Shown: positions 1-11,829 of the stretch, piece by piece | How positions within the stretch are numbered: position 1 is the first letter of the stretch | How the letters are laid out: each line of letters opens with the position of its first letter | Assembly: GCA_028023455.1 (NCBI GenBank) | Contig: JAQFVV010006245.1 | Location: forward strand, 7,335,331 to 7,399,330 | Direction: 5' to 3' | DNA: 64,000 nt | DNA from: Epiperipatus broadwayi | Taxonomy: Eukaryota > Onychophora > Udeonychophora > Euonychophora > Peripatidae | Program-made: the position numbers and the translations under genes | Notes under the pieces: model-generated | Told to the model about the DNA's origin: nothing | Database searches by the model: none | The model's input: the letters and a program-made list of their open reading frames with translations, nothing else

Positions 1-1306
1 TTAGTTAATATTTCTATTTTTTCTATGTAGGTCCATATATTCACAAAATTCTATCTGCTTACTTAATTTCTGTAAGAGTTGAAATTTTCTTCTGGTCACT
101 GATGAATGATTATCTGAGGCTCAGTGTAGTTTAGAAAATCAAAAAGCACTATAGACATGGCTTTTGTTGCTAACCAATCACAAAAATATAGGGAGGAAAA
201 ATATAATTTACATCATGATTTTATTAATTTGGTCAAGGCATTTGAATTAGCTAATTTAAAAAGTTTGCAATAGAATTTGAAATTAGTTGGTAGCCCATCA
301 ATGTTACTTTTGAGAAACAACTTTTACATAATGATATGAGAATTATCTTTACTACCACAACATTTGAAATGTAAATTGGTGTTAAACAGAAATCTGTACT
401 GACTCCAATTTTGCTTCTTTTTTTATAATGGTAGTTTTTGAAATTGTTATAGACAGCTTCTTAAAACAGATATCAAAATATGATATACATTTGATGATGA
501 AATTTTAAATTTGAATCAATCCTCATCTTTTATGCTGATTATTATGCTATCTTGATTTCCAGTGTTTTTAATATTTTGAATGCAACCAAAGTTTAAAAAT
601 TCAAGTGTTTTTTAGCCAGTGATGAAAGAAAAAAATTCTGAAACATTTAACTTGGATATGTACTATTAAAAAAAATTAAATATCTTAATAACTTTTTAAG
701 TAGAAAGATGGACTTAGATGATGAAGTACAATGCAGATTTTAACATTATTCTTCTGCAGTTAACATATTAAAAGACAAATATTTTATCACGATAAAATAT
801 TTTATTTATTGTATAAAGATGATGATTAAATTCTCTATTGGAAATAACATGAAGTCACTTAAAATTTTTTATTTAACAATTTTCCATATGATTCTGAAAA
901 TATAATGCCAAATTATAAGACTAAGCTATGTTTTTAGCTTGTTGAATTTGATGATAATGAAATTATTATTCTATAGAAATATCTTCATTGAATTGGATTT
1001 GGGAAGAAGATAAATAAACTTTTAAAAAAAGTATTTTATAGTAAACTTGATTAGTTTTATGGGAGTAACTAATTCTATTTACATTACAAAAATTACATTA
1101 TGAACATTGTAAAAAAGTATAATATTAATTTTTCCATTGAGAAATATGGATAAGTAATATAATTTGACAATTGTTTGATGCAGAAGTTGAAATATAGAAT
1201 AATAAATATCTATAAAAAATAATGTATTATATTTGGTCATGTATTTGCAGTTCATAAATTGTTTTTATTATATTGCTAAACTTATCTTATACTTTTTATT
1301 TATATA
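1..1306. other. AT-rich sequence, no gene seen
   Basis: I see no coding potential, RNA gene or recognisable repeat here. The stretch is very AT-rich and ends in TATATA directly before the pogo-like element. Confidence 0.5.
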
Positions 1307-1407
1307 CACCTGGGTCTCGCTTTACACAATAGATAGGTTTCTCAGAAAACACACGCAAAAGAAATCATGCAAAAATAGACATAACTTACCTTGAAAAAGA
1401 GGGGATA
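1307..1407 (+). mobile_element. Left end of pogo/Tc1-mariner-like non-autonomous element, copy 1
   Basis: The segment starts CACCTGGGTCTCGCTTTAC after a TA dinucleotide. It matches the left end of the intact copy at 12259 for about 100 bp with scattered mismatches. The matching right end of this copy lies at 8085-8988, where GAGACCCAGGTG is again followed by TA. TA target duplication plus a terminal inverted repeat of the form CACCTGGGTCTC(G)TTTTACGCG is typical of Tc1/mariner superfamily elements, and the GTTTTACGCG..GGTTCC wording resembles pogo/Tigger termini. That family assignment is inference, because no transposase is encoded. The copy is interrupted near 1408. Confidence 0.7.
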
Positions 1408-2430
1408 CTGTACCGGTCAAAACATGTTTATCCATCTAATGAGCTGGAACTCACAAAATATACTTCAAACCCAGTCAAACCCTAGATTTAGGTCAGGAAC
1501 CAGCCTGGATTCAAACCCACTCTCTAAGCCCCAGATCAAACACCTAATGAATAACATAATAGTGATGGCACATGAGAATTCATTTAATCCAGCCAACTAG
1601 CAAAGCTGAGCAAAACAATGAGACATCTATTACTATGACTAAACTAAAATATATATAAGCATGGCTGTAATATGTGGAAGTGGAGAAAAGAGGAATTCAA
1701 ACTACTCAAATAAGTTAGACAGTAAAAATATAGTTTAATCTAATGACAAATTATTTACATAATGACTTAATCATATACATTAGTGTGTGTGTGAATGAGC
1801 AAGCAGTAGATGATTACATAGTGCCATTCACACTATTATTTCTCATATGCCCTTTATTAGCTAAAAAAAATATATTATAAATAAGCACACATCTTTGGTG
1901 GGTCCAATATTAAGATGCCAATCAATTATTAAAGAGAATTACATAATATTGCCATTAACGCTTTGATTTACGGTTCTGAAACATAGTGATTAACATATAT
2001 ATTTCTAGGAGCATTCCGAAATTCATTATACATATGATATAAACTATTTTCACACCATTAAGGTTGTGAAAATAAACAAAATACATTTGAAAGATTATAT
2101 TTGAATCTATGACAAAATATTAAATGAAAAATTATTTTAACAATAGTAAGACGAATGCTTTATTTTCCCCGAGGCATATAGATACTTTTAAATACAGGAA
2201 TAAGTTACGATGGTGGGATTGTATGATAAGATTGAAATAACATTAGTAATTAATCTAGCTATTAATATTTGGCATTGATATATATTTTGAGCAGAGCACA
2301 TTTTTAATATTAGAGCATTAAAACTGGGTCATGAAGCAAAAGAAATAATAATACGAAGAAGTTTGCGGTGCTGACATTATAACCAAAAAATAACAAAAAA
2401 AATCATGCTTTTGGGTGAAAGACGAAGTGG

Positions 2431-2616
2431 ATGGGCATAGCATTTGCCAGACTTAGGGATCACCACCAGAGGCCTTTTTATACAAAGAAATGGATGGGCA
2501 TAGTGTGTGCCAGACTTAGGGATCACTGCCAATGGCCTTTTTATAGAAGAAAGAATATGCATAGTGTGTGCCAGACTTAGGGATCACTGCCAGAGGCATT
2601 TTTATATGAAGGCATG
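2431..2616. repeat. Minisatellite, three ~62-bp units
   Basis: Three adjacent units start near 2431, 2494 and 2555. Each contains GCATAG, then GCCAGACTTAGGGATCAC, then a GAGGC or TGGCC box and CTTTTTATA. A minus-strand open frame across it merely translates the repeat (its IKRPL..VIPKSG peptide recurs) and is not a gene. Confidence 0.85.
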
Positions 2617-3205
2617 AAAAGGAATCTATGAGTTCGAACTTGTCGCAACCCCCAGATTAAGACTAGAAGTACATAATATATCTATATACAAAGATAGGCT
2701 AAATGTCAGTAACACAGTAATGATACATGTCACTAATGATATTGAATAAATTTTACTGCTTTAAAATAAATGACCCTTGTTTGGGTACTATAATTTAGAT
2801 AAATAATATGCTATGCAATTATAATATATATAGAGAGATTTACACTTCATTTACTTAAAATATACTTGAAGATTTTATTTAGCAAAAGTAACATTAAGAT
2901 TTACCCCCTTCCCTTTCTGTTATTTAAAATAAATCAATCCCACCTTCATTGATTTTACAATAAATGGAATATATAAGTATTTATTTGATATTTTAAGAGT
3001 ATCCATTATAGAAAATAATTAATGGATCACTCTTTCAGAATTGAATAAAAACAAAACATTTTAAAAGATTTCAAAGCTTAATTAAAGCTTGTGTTCTGGA
3101 TTCACCCGGGCAGAAAATCCAGAGTTAAACAAATATATTTTTATAATAAACCAACATAAAATGCTTTCGTAAAAACAAACTGGTGAACATATTAATTTAT
3201 AATGC

Positions 3206-3206
<1 letters not shown>

Positions 3207-3287
<81 letters not shown>
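3207..3287. repeat. (TA)n microsatellite with central ATGCAT
   Basis: A long alternating AT run is broken once by TAATGCATA, and TAATGCAT also borders its left edge. Such a tract can form a cruciform. Tyr-Ile open frames across it are artefacts. Confidence 0.95.
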
Positions 3288-3290
<3 letters not shown>

Positions 3291-4619
3291 AACCATATAT
3301 TTTAGTATAAAATATATTAATTGATGTAACTAGTATAAAAATTTCTCTTTCTTCTTTTGGTGATTTGATTGGCTTGATTTGCACTTTGAACAGATTACTC
3401 TCTTATATTATTTTAATAGATTTAAATTTGCTTCGTTCCATATGCTAACTTATATCAAAATGTTTAACTTTTTAAAAATTTGACAACACATTAAAATTTG
3501 GTAAAATATTATTAAAAATAATATTTTGTTTTATTTGTTTAAAATGATCTTAAATTATTATTTCCATTGAATTAAAAAAAAACCATTTGTTCAATTAAAT
3601 ATTAATTATTAAAAATAAATACAGTAATTATGTATGCGTCTCAATGTAAAAAAAGAAAAGAGCGCGAATTTAAGAGAAGATTGTCTGATAGTTTGCTTTT
3701 GGAGGGAGAAAGAAAAGAAAATGGTAAAAGGCAAATGGTGTAAATTTGATAAGCTTATTTTAAAATAGTTAATAAGTAAACGGATTACCACAAAATTTGC
3801 TATAAACGTAAATATAGCATAGTGGTAATTAATTATAAGATGAATTGCTAAATTTAAAAGTCTGTTCAAGTCGGCTGGCCAAGTGGATCGAATCACCAGT
3901 AATAATTTCCCAATATTACATTTTTAAAATGTCGGAGCTTCCCAGTTTAAATTTAAAAGAAGTAATTGCAAGAATTTGGCATGTTTTAAAATGTTTATTA
4001 TTCTACAATTTGGAAAAATTAAATAAGTATTTTAATTACAGAATTTTTTATGAATATAAAAATTTGCTTTTTAAAAAAAAAGAAGAAGTTTAAATTCAAG
4101 TAAAATGTTAAGTTATCAACATAGTTTAATATTTCCGTATCTAATTCTAATAAAAATATAGTATTGATTGATATTCAACTTTGCCATGACAGTAATCTAT
4201 TTGCTAGTTAATTTGTTTAACATTTGGATAATAAATAGTCTTCAATGAATTAATCAAAGCTATTTTCTAATTTTATCATCAGTTGGAATGATTGAATTAA
4301 TTGCTATAATTAGTATTCCTAGATTTAAGCGTGGATGAATAAATATTCGCATGGATGTGATAAACTTGGAACATTTTTAATAGAGAAATGTAGAGATTAA
4401 TAACTTTTGAAAAACATTTTCATTTAAATTCTGCGTGTCATGTTTTTGAAATTGTTTCATGTTTATGTAGCCACGTAAAATCGGTAATCTAATAGTGATT
4501 ATAATAACAAATACAAACGGATAAAATTGCATGTATGGAATTCAACTAAAGATATAGCTATTGCTTCGTATATTTATTGTTTGACGCATCGTACATGGAT
4601 TCCACGGATCCTATTTGGA

Positions 4620-4741
4620 ATTATAAAATGCTATACAATCCAATTTGTGATACACGCACCTGCTATAATTCATGTAGTGAACTATAAAATGCTATACAGT
4701 TAATTTATATCACACACACACACCTGTTAAATTTTATGTAT
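4620..4741. repeat. Two-copy tandem repeat (~60 bp)
   Basis: The units begin TATAAAATGCTATACA at 4621 and 4684. Each continues to a CACACC/ACGCACCTG box and ends near TATGTA. Divergence between the units is moderate. No function is apparent. Confidence 0.7.
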
Positions 4742-5172
4742 TTGATGAATAATGTATTATTTTAATTTTATCGTTATATGAACTTGCATGTGAAGTTCAA
4801 AAGTTATATTTTATTAAGTTTAAATTAATAAGGGTTGAATAAAATATTTATTCAAGAGAATAGCGCTTGCGAAAAAGCTTGAAAAGTACTAAATGAATTC
4901 ATGAGATGTATCAATCTTTATGGGGTATTTTGTGAGTCTTTCCAGATTTATATTCCTATACTAATATTACTTATACTATATTACCTATGTTTTATTTTAA
5001 GCAAGATAAGTTAGTACATTAGTTGTCCTGATTAGTGTAACATTTTATTAAGCAAGAACCCACATTTGCTAAAGTGTCAGCGTTTTCTGAATGGTCAGAA
5101 GAACTGAGGAGGATGATTTTGCACTTTAATGTGAAGTAAATAGTAATGTTGTTTTATAATGTTAAAGGGCAT

Positions 5173-5360
5173 TAATCTGTGCTGGTGGTCAATCCGCAGA
5201 TTACTTAATTGCCATTTTTGTATTTTACACTCATTCCTGCGCTGGTGGTTAATCCGCGGAATGGTGTACTTGTACTTATTGCTTTATGAAGGTGTATAAA
5301 TCCACCAATGTGTTTAGTGTTATTTAATTCCTACGTGTAGATGAATACATCCACAGGAAT
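5173..5360. repeat. Array of four short hairpin units
   Basis: Units share a loop of the form GGTGGTYAATCC and recur about every 50 bp, at 5173-5203, 5232-5263, 5289-5310 and 5327-5360. Each is closed by its own stem: TAATCTG/CAGATTA, CATTCC/GGAATG, GGTG/CACC and ATTCCT/AGGAAT. Stem sequences differ between units while pairing is kept. I do not recognise the motif. Confidence 0.55.
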
Positions 5361-5888
5361 ATGTTTGCTTCACAGATATAAGTTGGGCAAAGTATTTTAG
5401 TTGATCTGCTAAATCATCTTCTTTCAAGTGTAAGTAGAATTTATAAGTTAGATTATTAAATTGTAGCAGGACACTCTATTCAAGTTACTTCATGATAATT
5501 AACTGTTGGTTGATTATTATTTACCGGAATGTAAGTTTACATTTTCACTTTATTTAATGATTACATTATAGCTAAATCCTACAGACATAATATTATTTAT
5601 TATATGATTATAAGTTTACGGTAGGGATTTATTGAATCTGGAAATGACGTTAAATATTTCATGAGTTTGATGCTGAATTTCGTATAATCTCCTCAATATT
5701 CATTATATTAGATTGAAATAAGGTATGATTAGATTTTAAAACTGTACCTATGAGATGTTATTGAAGAAAGTCAATGGAATTATCATTACTTATTATTCAT
5801 AAATTTGTCAATAAAAGTTGATTTATAATTAAACTTACTGTGCCGTTGCTATGTGTCATTCATAAAATCAGAAATCATAAACTTTGGA

Positions 5889-5937
5889 TAGAGCATACAT
5901 TAAAGAGCATACATTGAAGAGCATACATTGAAGTACA
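5889..5937 (+). repeat. Short tandem repeat, ~15-bp unit
   Basis: AGAGCATACATTGAA and close variants occur three times in succession, followed by a partial fourth unit. Confidence 0.85.
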
Positions 5938-6599
5938 TACTATCGTCAACATGATATAAGAGTTTATAAATATTTTTTTTGAGAAAACATTTAGATGCTT
6001 TTCGTCTTTGGTAGTTTATGATAAGTAAGGTACAATAAAATCCCATTTACCTTTTCCATCATTGTGGCTTTGCGTAGTTGATTCTAGTATAAAATATAAA
6101 TTAATTATTAAACTTGTAAACAGATTTACCAGATAATGACATGATTGAATATATTTACTTAACGTTTTTAAATTGTCATTTGTCAGTATAATAAGAGTCT
6201 CAATAATATAGTAAATTATATAAAAAAAAGAACCCAAGTATTTATATTTGTTTATTGCAAAGCTTTACCTGGACTAGCATTCGTATTAAAAATCATATAG
6301 ATGGTTTAAAATTTTATAATCTTATGTAGTTCCACAAATTACGCCATCTTGTACATGGTCAGCCATAGGGACGCATACCATAAAAATCGCAAATTAAGGT
6401 TTAAAAGTAATAACATTGCACTTATAATTTGTTTAATGTATTTTATCATACTACTATGATAGGTCTTCGCGGTACACCCTGGCTGTGATCAAATTAAATC
6501 ATAAAAGTTTATGTTAGATCATTAGTTTGGTCTATGGTAAGTTGCTCCAGATGTTGATTGTGGTCTTTGGTGCATAAAATAGATAGCATGATATGCTTT

Positions 6600-6890
6600 T
6601 GGTTACAGCTCTTAATAGCTGACAATGTGCAGCGGGAGTTGATCAGTGATCAAGGTTACAATTCTTAGTGCACTTATGTTTTGGTGATATTACGTAGTTG
6701 GGACACAATCAAATGGTTACAATTTTTGGTGCCGCAACGAGTTCGGCATGATAGGTAGTTGAGAGGGCAATGGCCTTCGATTGCTATAGTTGGCCATGAG
6801 AAGATTTACGGTCACAATTTTGGCTGCCCAACTACAGGGGCCTTCGGTGGCCATTAGCTGGCCATCAAGAATTTACAGTTACAATATATA
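6600..6890. repeat. GC-richer degenerate repeats
   Basis: The block is less AT-rich than its surroundings and contains related phrases: GGTTACAATTTTTGG at about 6714, GGTCACAATTTTGGC at about 6810, plus repeated GGCCTTCG and TTGGCCAT/CTGGCCAT boxes. It looks like two or three diverged ~90-bp units. It could be the leader of a dead retroelement, but nothing diagnostic was found. Confidence 0.45.
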
Positions 6891-7361
6891 TATATTTAAG
6901 GGGATGTTAATAACCTTTTCATGAAGGTTTAAAAAAAATGACAGAAAAGATTTTTAGAAATTAAGCTCACCAGTTTGTGAGATTGGCATATTAAAAAATA
7001 AAAGCACACATAAAATCAAGTAATAAATAAATGACCGCACCAAAATTAAAGAAAGTTAGAGCATATGAGATAGAATTAAATTTAAAGAAATCATTTGAGA
7101 GCAATTTATATATTATATATAGAAATTAACTAAGAGCAAATTACATATTAACAAAAACAAAGTTAAATAATATATTAAAAGAAATCTTGATGGATGTGTT
7201 AGGCTAAATTTAGTTTGAGATGATGGCTTGAAAAGTTACCTTGCAATTTTAAGAGTCTCATTTAGTAGTGCACATGCACGGCAATTGAAATTAAAGTTCT
7301 TCTGTGGCAACAAGCTTCTATTAGCATTTTAAAATTTTCCAGTCAGGCTCTTACTTCACTA

Positions 7362-7556
7362 CTATGGGAGCATGATATAACAGCAGTGGAAGATGACCCA
7401 CAAGAGTTGGGAAAAGCTTTTTACTACATCATTTTTAGATTTCAAAACAGCGTGGTGTCTAGCAGCAATCAGTTCTCTCAACAATAGCTCATCTAATCTG
7501 TCCTCAAAATTCAGCCATTTAATACTTTTTTTATCAATTGTTTTCAAAGATGCCAC
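7362..7556 (-). pseudogene. Myb/SANT-like DNA-binding domain remnant
   Basis: The 64-residue minus-strand frame contains FEDRLDELLLRELIAARHH followed by KSKNDVVKSF. This resembles the first helices of Myb/SANT-like DNA-binding domains found in many invertebrate transposon-associated proteins (pattern W..ED..LLLRE...A..., then a K-rich turn and V...F). Only this N-terminal part is open. No downstream transposase or second ORF is visible, so it is a fragment at best. It lies near the right end of the 6.7-kb insertion and may be a leftover of that element's accessory DNA-binding protein. The assignment is from recalled family pattern only. Confidence 0.4.
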
Positions 7557-7862
7557 AGTAAGATAACATCCAAAAATAAATTCAAATCTATCTTTAATCT
7601 TAATCCCATTTTATTTTAAGTAAAACTTTAATTAAAATACCTACCCCAGATTAAAACAATAGTGTTTCCAACACTTCAATTATTTTTAGACAATCAACTG
7701 TAGCATCTTTCATATTGGATTTTACAAAATATACAGTTTAAAAGAAAAAAATACTTTAAAAAGAAAAAGTTGTACAAATAACAATATAATAAAATATTTA
7801 CAAAAAAAAAAAAATATTATGTTAGTATTTTGCTCCTATATATATATATATATATATTTGTG

Positions 7863-7957
7863 CCGCACCTATGTATTTTAATTAAAAGAATTAATAATCA
7901 TAAAATTAATAATAATAAAAATATTAATTTGAAAGTTAAAATTTTATAATGTAGGTG
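7863..7957. repeat. Small inverted-repeat element (~95 bp)
   Basis: GCACCTATGTATTTTA near 7865 is mirrored by TTTTATAATGTAGGTGC near 7940. The interior is AT-rich. A related GCACCTACATAAT palindromic fragment lies near 9063-9090 (CACCTGCATTATTATGTAGGTGC). It may be a tiny MITE. Confidence 0.45.
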
Positions 7958-8084
7958 CGCATCTCAAATGTATACATAAAATATACATACATGACAAAAG
8001 GAGTGGGATGGGAAATAGGGTTTGAATATAAGTTAGTAGATGGAAACATGAAGCTCAATCTTAAGCTAAGATTGACTGCTTCAA

Positions 8085-8988
8085 TACAGACTGTGATTTT
8101 TCAAAAATCGCATAAAAGCAAAGCACCAATGTAAAATTACTTTAAAATTCACGCAAAAAAAAATAAGGAAATAAAATATGACTAATAAAAAATTTCAAAT
8201 TTGAAAAAAATTGATACAAGACAAACTTTTTTTAACTATAATATTTAATTTTATTCAAAACAATATATTTTTATGCATAATTTACAGTACAGTAATTGAA
8301 ATTTTTTTATACAGGTTTTAATTATCACTACTTGCCAATAAACAGGTTCGTTTGCAAACTAGTAAAAAATCAGATTCTTCACAAGAGGAAATACAACTAG
8401 CACCAACTTTACTCTCATGTTGTGCTAATGGTTTTCTGGTGACAATGTAATTAGTAATTAATCTTTGAGATGATGATTTTATTAATTGTTTATGAAGCTT
8501 GTGATATCGAGACATACAACCATTTAGCTCTCATTGGAATTTAAGAGCACGTTTGTGATTAGTGTCATTAATAAGAAAATAATTAAAAATAAACTTGCAG
8601 ACACTAAATGATTAATAATTGATTATGTTCTTTTTTAAAAAGCAAAAACAGAATGTGATTTAAAATGTAAAATTAACACACACAATGTTTGAACAAATTT
8701 ACATTATAATCTTGTAAAATTTAATGTGGGTATACATAAAATGTGGAAATCATGATTTTAATTTCATTATTGCATAAAATCTTACTATTATAAAGCACTG
8801 AAAATATTGAAATTACTAAGATGAAAGTCAAATTCCAATAATGTGCTGTTACTTTCAATATGATGTAAGTGTGCGAAATTTATTATTTAAAGTAATAGTG
8901 CATTATCAGAGTTCAACCTCCGAAGAAACATGAATCGCGTAACTTCAAAATCGCGTTAAATAAATCCGCGTAAAATGAGACCCAGGTG
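8085..8988 (+). mobile_element. Right part of pogo-like element, copy 1
   Basis: From 8087 the sequence matches 12361-13463 of the intact copy (AAGCACCAATGTAAAATTAC, then TTAAATAAATCCGCG near the end). It ends GAGACCCAGGTG at 8988 followed by TA. It lacks the ~190-bp nested MITE present in copy 2 and instead has its own version at 8500-8580. The minus-strand frame at 8318-8515 lies inside it and has no recognised homology. Confidence 0.75.
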
Positions 8989-9254
8989 TATATATTTCTC
9001 TGAGCTCAAGATTTATCATATTCATATATTGTTTTTTTATGCTTTGCAAAAAATATAATCACCTGCATTATTATGTAGGTGCAATCTATTACATTTTTAT
9101 GCTCTTGACATTAATTTTCAATGAATAGAATAAAAAAAATTCATTCATTTTTGATTAGATGCATGTTATTCTGAAAAATAGATATTAATTTTTATAACTC
9201 TGGGGTTAAAGAATATTTGATATATTATGTTGAATTAACTATTTTCATAGATTG

Positions 9255-9745
9255 TTATTATAATAAAGAATAGAAATGAGATTATATCCATGTAAACAGA
9301 GATAATTTATAGCTTTTGATGTTGCTAAACAACTATCAATTACTTCTTATTGACAATTCCTGAGACTAAACAAGTTTTCTCAGTAACCTGTAATAGTTCT
9401 TGTGTTTGAATTTTTTGTTCTATTCTTTATTATATTAATAATTCATACAAATATTTAATGCAACATATATATCAGAATGTCAAGAAAGATGTTATTCTTT
9501 CACATTCTCACACTTATAAAATAGCTTTCTAGGTTTAAATCCATAAAGAGCTTGGGTTTGAAGTAAAAAAGGACCTTTTTTGAACTTTCCTTGGAGTTTT
9601 TTTTTTAACAAAATCTCCAACAAATGAACTATTATAGGTTAATAAAAAAGCTTTTTTAGCCTCAGGGATTGTCAATTAGTAGAAATTGTTAGTATCATAG
9701 CAGCATCAAAAGCTAAAATTTATCTGTTTACATATATATATAATG
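9255..9745. repeat. Dispersed repeat, inverted and direct copies
   Basis: 9259-9400 is the reverse complement of 51890-52030 (TTATTATAATAAAGAATAGA, ATGTAAACAGAGATAA, TTTTGATGTTGC). 9470-9745 matches 51735-51990 directly (GATGTTATTCTTTCACATTC, then TAGCTTTCT, then TTTAGCCTCAG). This locus therefore has two opposed copies and looks like a foldback or long-TIR element. No coding sequence was seen. Confidence 0.65.
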
Positions 9746-9852
9746 AAAACTCAATTATTTCTCTGTAAAGCTGCGTAGTGTTTAAATTCAGGGAATAGGC
9801 ATTTGCCGTGCTTTCTGATGAAAACCAGCATTGTTTTTATTTTTTCTTTAGT

Positions 9853-9858
<6 letters not shown>

Positions 9859-9920
<62 letters not shown>
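9859..9920. repeat. (AT)n microsatellite
   Basis: About 30 uninterrupted AT units. Poly(Tyr-Ile) frames on both strands are artefacts. Confidence 0.98.
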
Positions 9921-9923
<3 letters not shown>

Positions 9924-10419
9924 CAGCAAAGTGTGAGAACCATGGATTGCACAAAATACCTAGGGGTTCTATACAATACCAAAAGTGGGATGTTCAAATA
10001 TGAAACACTTAATTTTCGACATATTTCTTAGACATTTTATAGAATGCCAAATGGAGAATTGTCAAAATATAAAATACTTCTGACAGTGATGTTTAATGTC
10101 ACAAGATGAGTTAGATGACTGCCAATTCTGACCTTAGAGAGCCAGGACATGTCTTCAACTTGCATTGATGGCTTTGTTAGGTGATTAAAAACACACACAA
10201 ATTCAACTTGGCCCAGCTGCACAAAAATGACTGAGTGAGCAATATTGTCTGGGCAGGAATCCTGGCATGTTGACATGCAATAATAATTCTACAAAGAACT
10301 ATCTAAAGTTCCAATGACTACTGCTAAAAACTGCAGCTTTTAAATCAAAACTACTTAAAAGCTAAAACTTAGCTGCTAAATCTCTATAATTTGATAGTCA
10401 TGGAAAACAAAAAAAGTTG

Positions 10420-10700
10420 ATTTATCCTGTTAAAAAAGTTATCAGTGAAATCCAGTTTTACATCATAGATTCTGAGTTATTTAATGTACTTCATAAAGCT
10501 CATTTGTCTATTGATCATGAAAAACATAACAAAATATTGAAAAAAATCTCATACAAGTATAAAAACTTCCTTCAATATTTTTGGTAGCCTCTATCAAAAT
10601 TGCTAATCAACACACCAGCAAAGGATGGGGGGTCTCAAGAAATCCTAATGTGATAGTTTTACTGACTTAAAACTGCTGAAGTAATTTTAAACCAACTCTA
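10420..10700 (+). pseudogene. Possible retroelement integrase zinc-binding remnant
   Basis: Plus-strand translation from about 10430 gives IIDSELFNVLHKAHLSIDHE, then KILKKISYKYKNF, and after a stop LINTPAKDGG. The F.VLHKAHLSI.H pattern resembles the HHCC integrase region of KRAB-A domain-containing-2-like/Ginger-like invertebrate elements, where two His precede a K(Y)KN turn. The Cys pair is not visible, the catalytic core was not found, and stops occur. This is a weak, pattern-based call. Confidence 0.25.
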
Positions 10701-11181
10701 TACCAGATCAGAATTCATTTTATGTCTAGGAATTTATTAACAGTTGGAGATGTTTTTGAGCATGAAATAGTTTTCTAGCTAGCCACTTCCACTAAGTTCA
10801 CAGTTAGTGACCAAGATTTTGTGAGATGTGAAAAAAGCATTTAAGTGCAGTTCAAAATGCAATTCTAGTCTATCTTATAGCAAAAATTAGTTCAGCAATG
10901 GACTTTTTCATTTTCTATAAAAAAATATTGTATCATAAACTTTATACATTTTTGCATGTAACTTTTCAATAAAAACCTTTTTCAACCTTTACTGAAATAC
11001 TATTTGTTATTTTATATAATGCCTAGGAATTCTATAAGCAAATAAAATATTAAAATAAAGCTGATATTTTATACTTTGCTTTAAAATATTATGCCTAAGC
11101 ATTCTATACAAATCTGCTTTTTACACTTAGCCATTAATATATATATATATATATGTTAAAACGAAGATTTGCACGGGTTAA

Positions 11182-11370
11182 ATATATAAAATACATATTT
11201 TGCGGGTTCATCCGTGTTAAAAACTTTTAATATCAATATACTGACGTTTCGACTTGGTCACACAAGCCATCCACTCTGTGGATGGCTTGTGTGACCAAGT
11301 CGAAACGTCAGTATATTGATATTAAAAGTTTTTAACACGGATGAACCCGCAAAATATGTATTTTATATAT
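11182..11370. repeat. 189-bp near-perfect palindrome
   Basis: Two arms of about 93 bp are reverse complements around the 3-bp spacer TCT at 11275-11277, with essentially no mismatch. Outside the arms lie (TA)n runs at about 11138-11156 and 11366-11380. Each arm carries GTCGAAACGTCAG preceded by GGCTTG and CAAGTC, which can pair as a stem. This is the stem II-GAAA-C-GUC layout of the hammerhead ribozymes known from Penelope-like elements. The CUGAUGA box is degraded to CTGTGGAT. Confidence 0.85.
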
Positions 11371-11740
11371 ATATATATATGATTTTGAACCATTATTGTT
11401 CCGTTGTATAAAAAAGGTTTTTTTTCTCAGTTTTATGCTGTTATTCTAATTTTTTTTTACATCAATTAAGCAAGCATTTCTAACTTATTCATCTGACATT
11501 TTGTCCATTTAGGATTTTGATATTCATCTATGATTATTTTTTCTAGCATCATTTCTATTCCAGATCTGAATTATTTCATTATTTTCAGTGATACCTATTT
11601 GTAATCTCACTCACTTTTATTATGTTTCTCCTTGTTTTGATCCCGACATATTTATTTATTTTCTGTCTACTCTGCAGTCTCTGTATTACTTTGTTATAGA
11701 ACTGTCAGATGTATGAATAAGAAAAAGATATATATATATA

Positions 11741-11829
11741 TTTTTTCATATGTCAAAGTGTCAGCCAGGAAGTGAACCTGAAACAACTGCTTGGAAGGCA
11801 GCTATGCTAACCGCTAGGCCACCAATGCT
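11741..11829 (-). mobile_element. tRNA-Gly(TCC)-like SINE, copy A
   Basis: On the minus strand it reads GCATTGGTGGCCTAGCGG (A box), then anticodon arm GCTGCCTTCCAAGCAG with TCC in the loop, then the B-box region GGTTCACTTCC. After the tRNA-like body come CTTTGACATATGAAA and a short A run. A second copy at 35213 shares body and tail, so this is a SINE rather than a working tRNA gene. The acceptor arm is imperfect (ends CTGACAC instead of CCAATGC). Confidence 0.75.

Larger units (their letters stand above)
1408..8084. mobile_element. ~6.7-kb insertion splitting pogo-like copy 1 (unclassified)
   Basis: Comparison with the intact copy at 12259-13463 shows this block as extra DNA between the two halves of copy 1. 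Without it, copy 1 would be about 1.0 kb, the same as copy 2 without its own nested MITE. The block is flanked by TA on both sides (1406-1407 and 8085-8086). Its two ends share an imperfect inverted similarity: CATGTTT, CCATCTA and TTCAAACCC in order near 1422-1478, and their reverse complements near 8020-8053. The junction is uncertain by about 20 bp, because the left flank can also be aligned a little further (CTGTA..CAAAA). A Myb/SANT-like remnant lies near the right end. No transposase was recognised, so this may be one unknown TIR element or several old insertions. Confidence 0.45.

Noticed and set aside
2431-2616. CRISPR-like array
   Set aside because: The three units are contiguous without spacers, in a eukaryotic, transposon-rich context. 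It is a minisatellite.
3082-3384. 100-codon minus-strand frame over the TA repeat
   Set aside because: It is mostly Tyr-Ile from (TA)n. The same applies to the frames at 9751-9954 and 9803-10003.
10037-10276. 79-codon minus-strand frame
   Set aside because: It looks balanced in composition but shows no domain or motif I recognise, and the plus strand next to it carries the only transposon-like signal.
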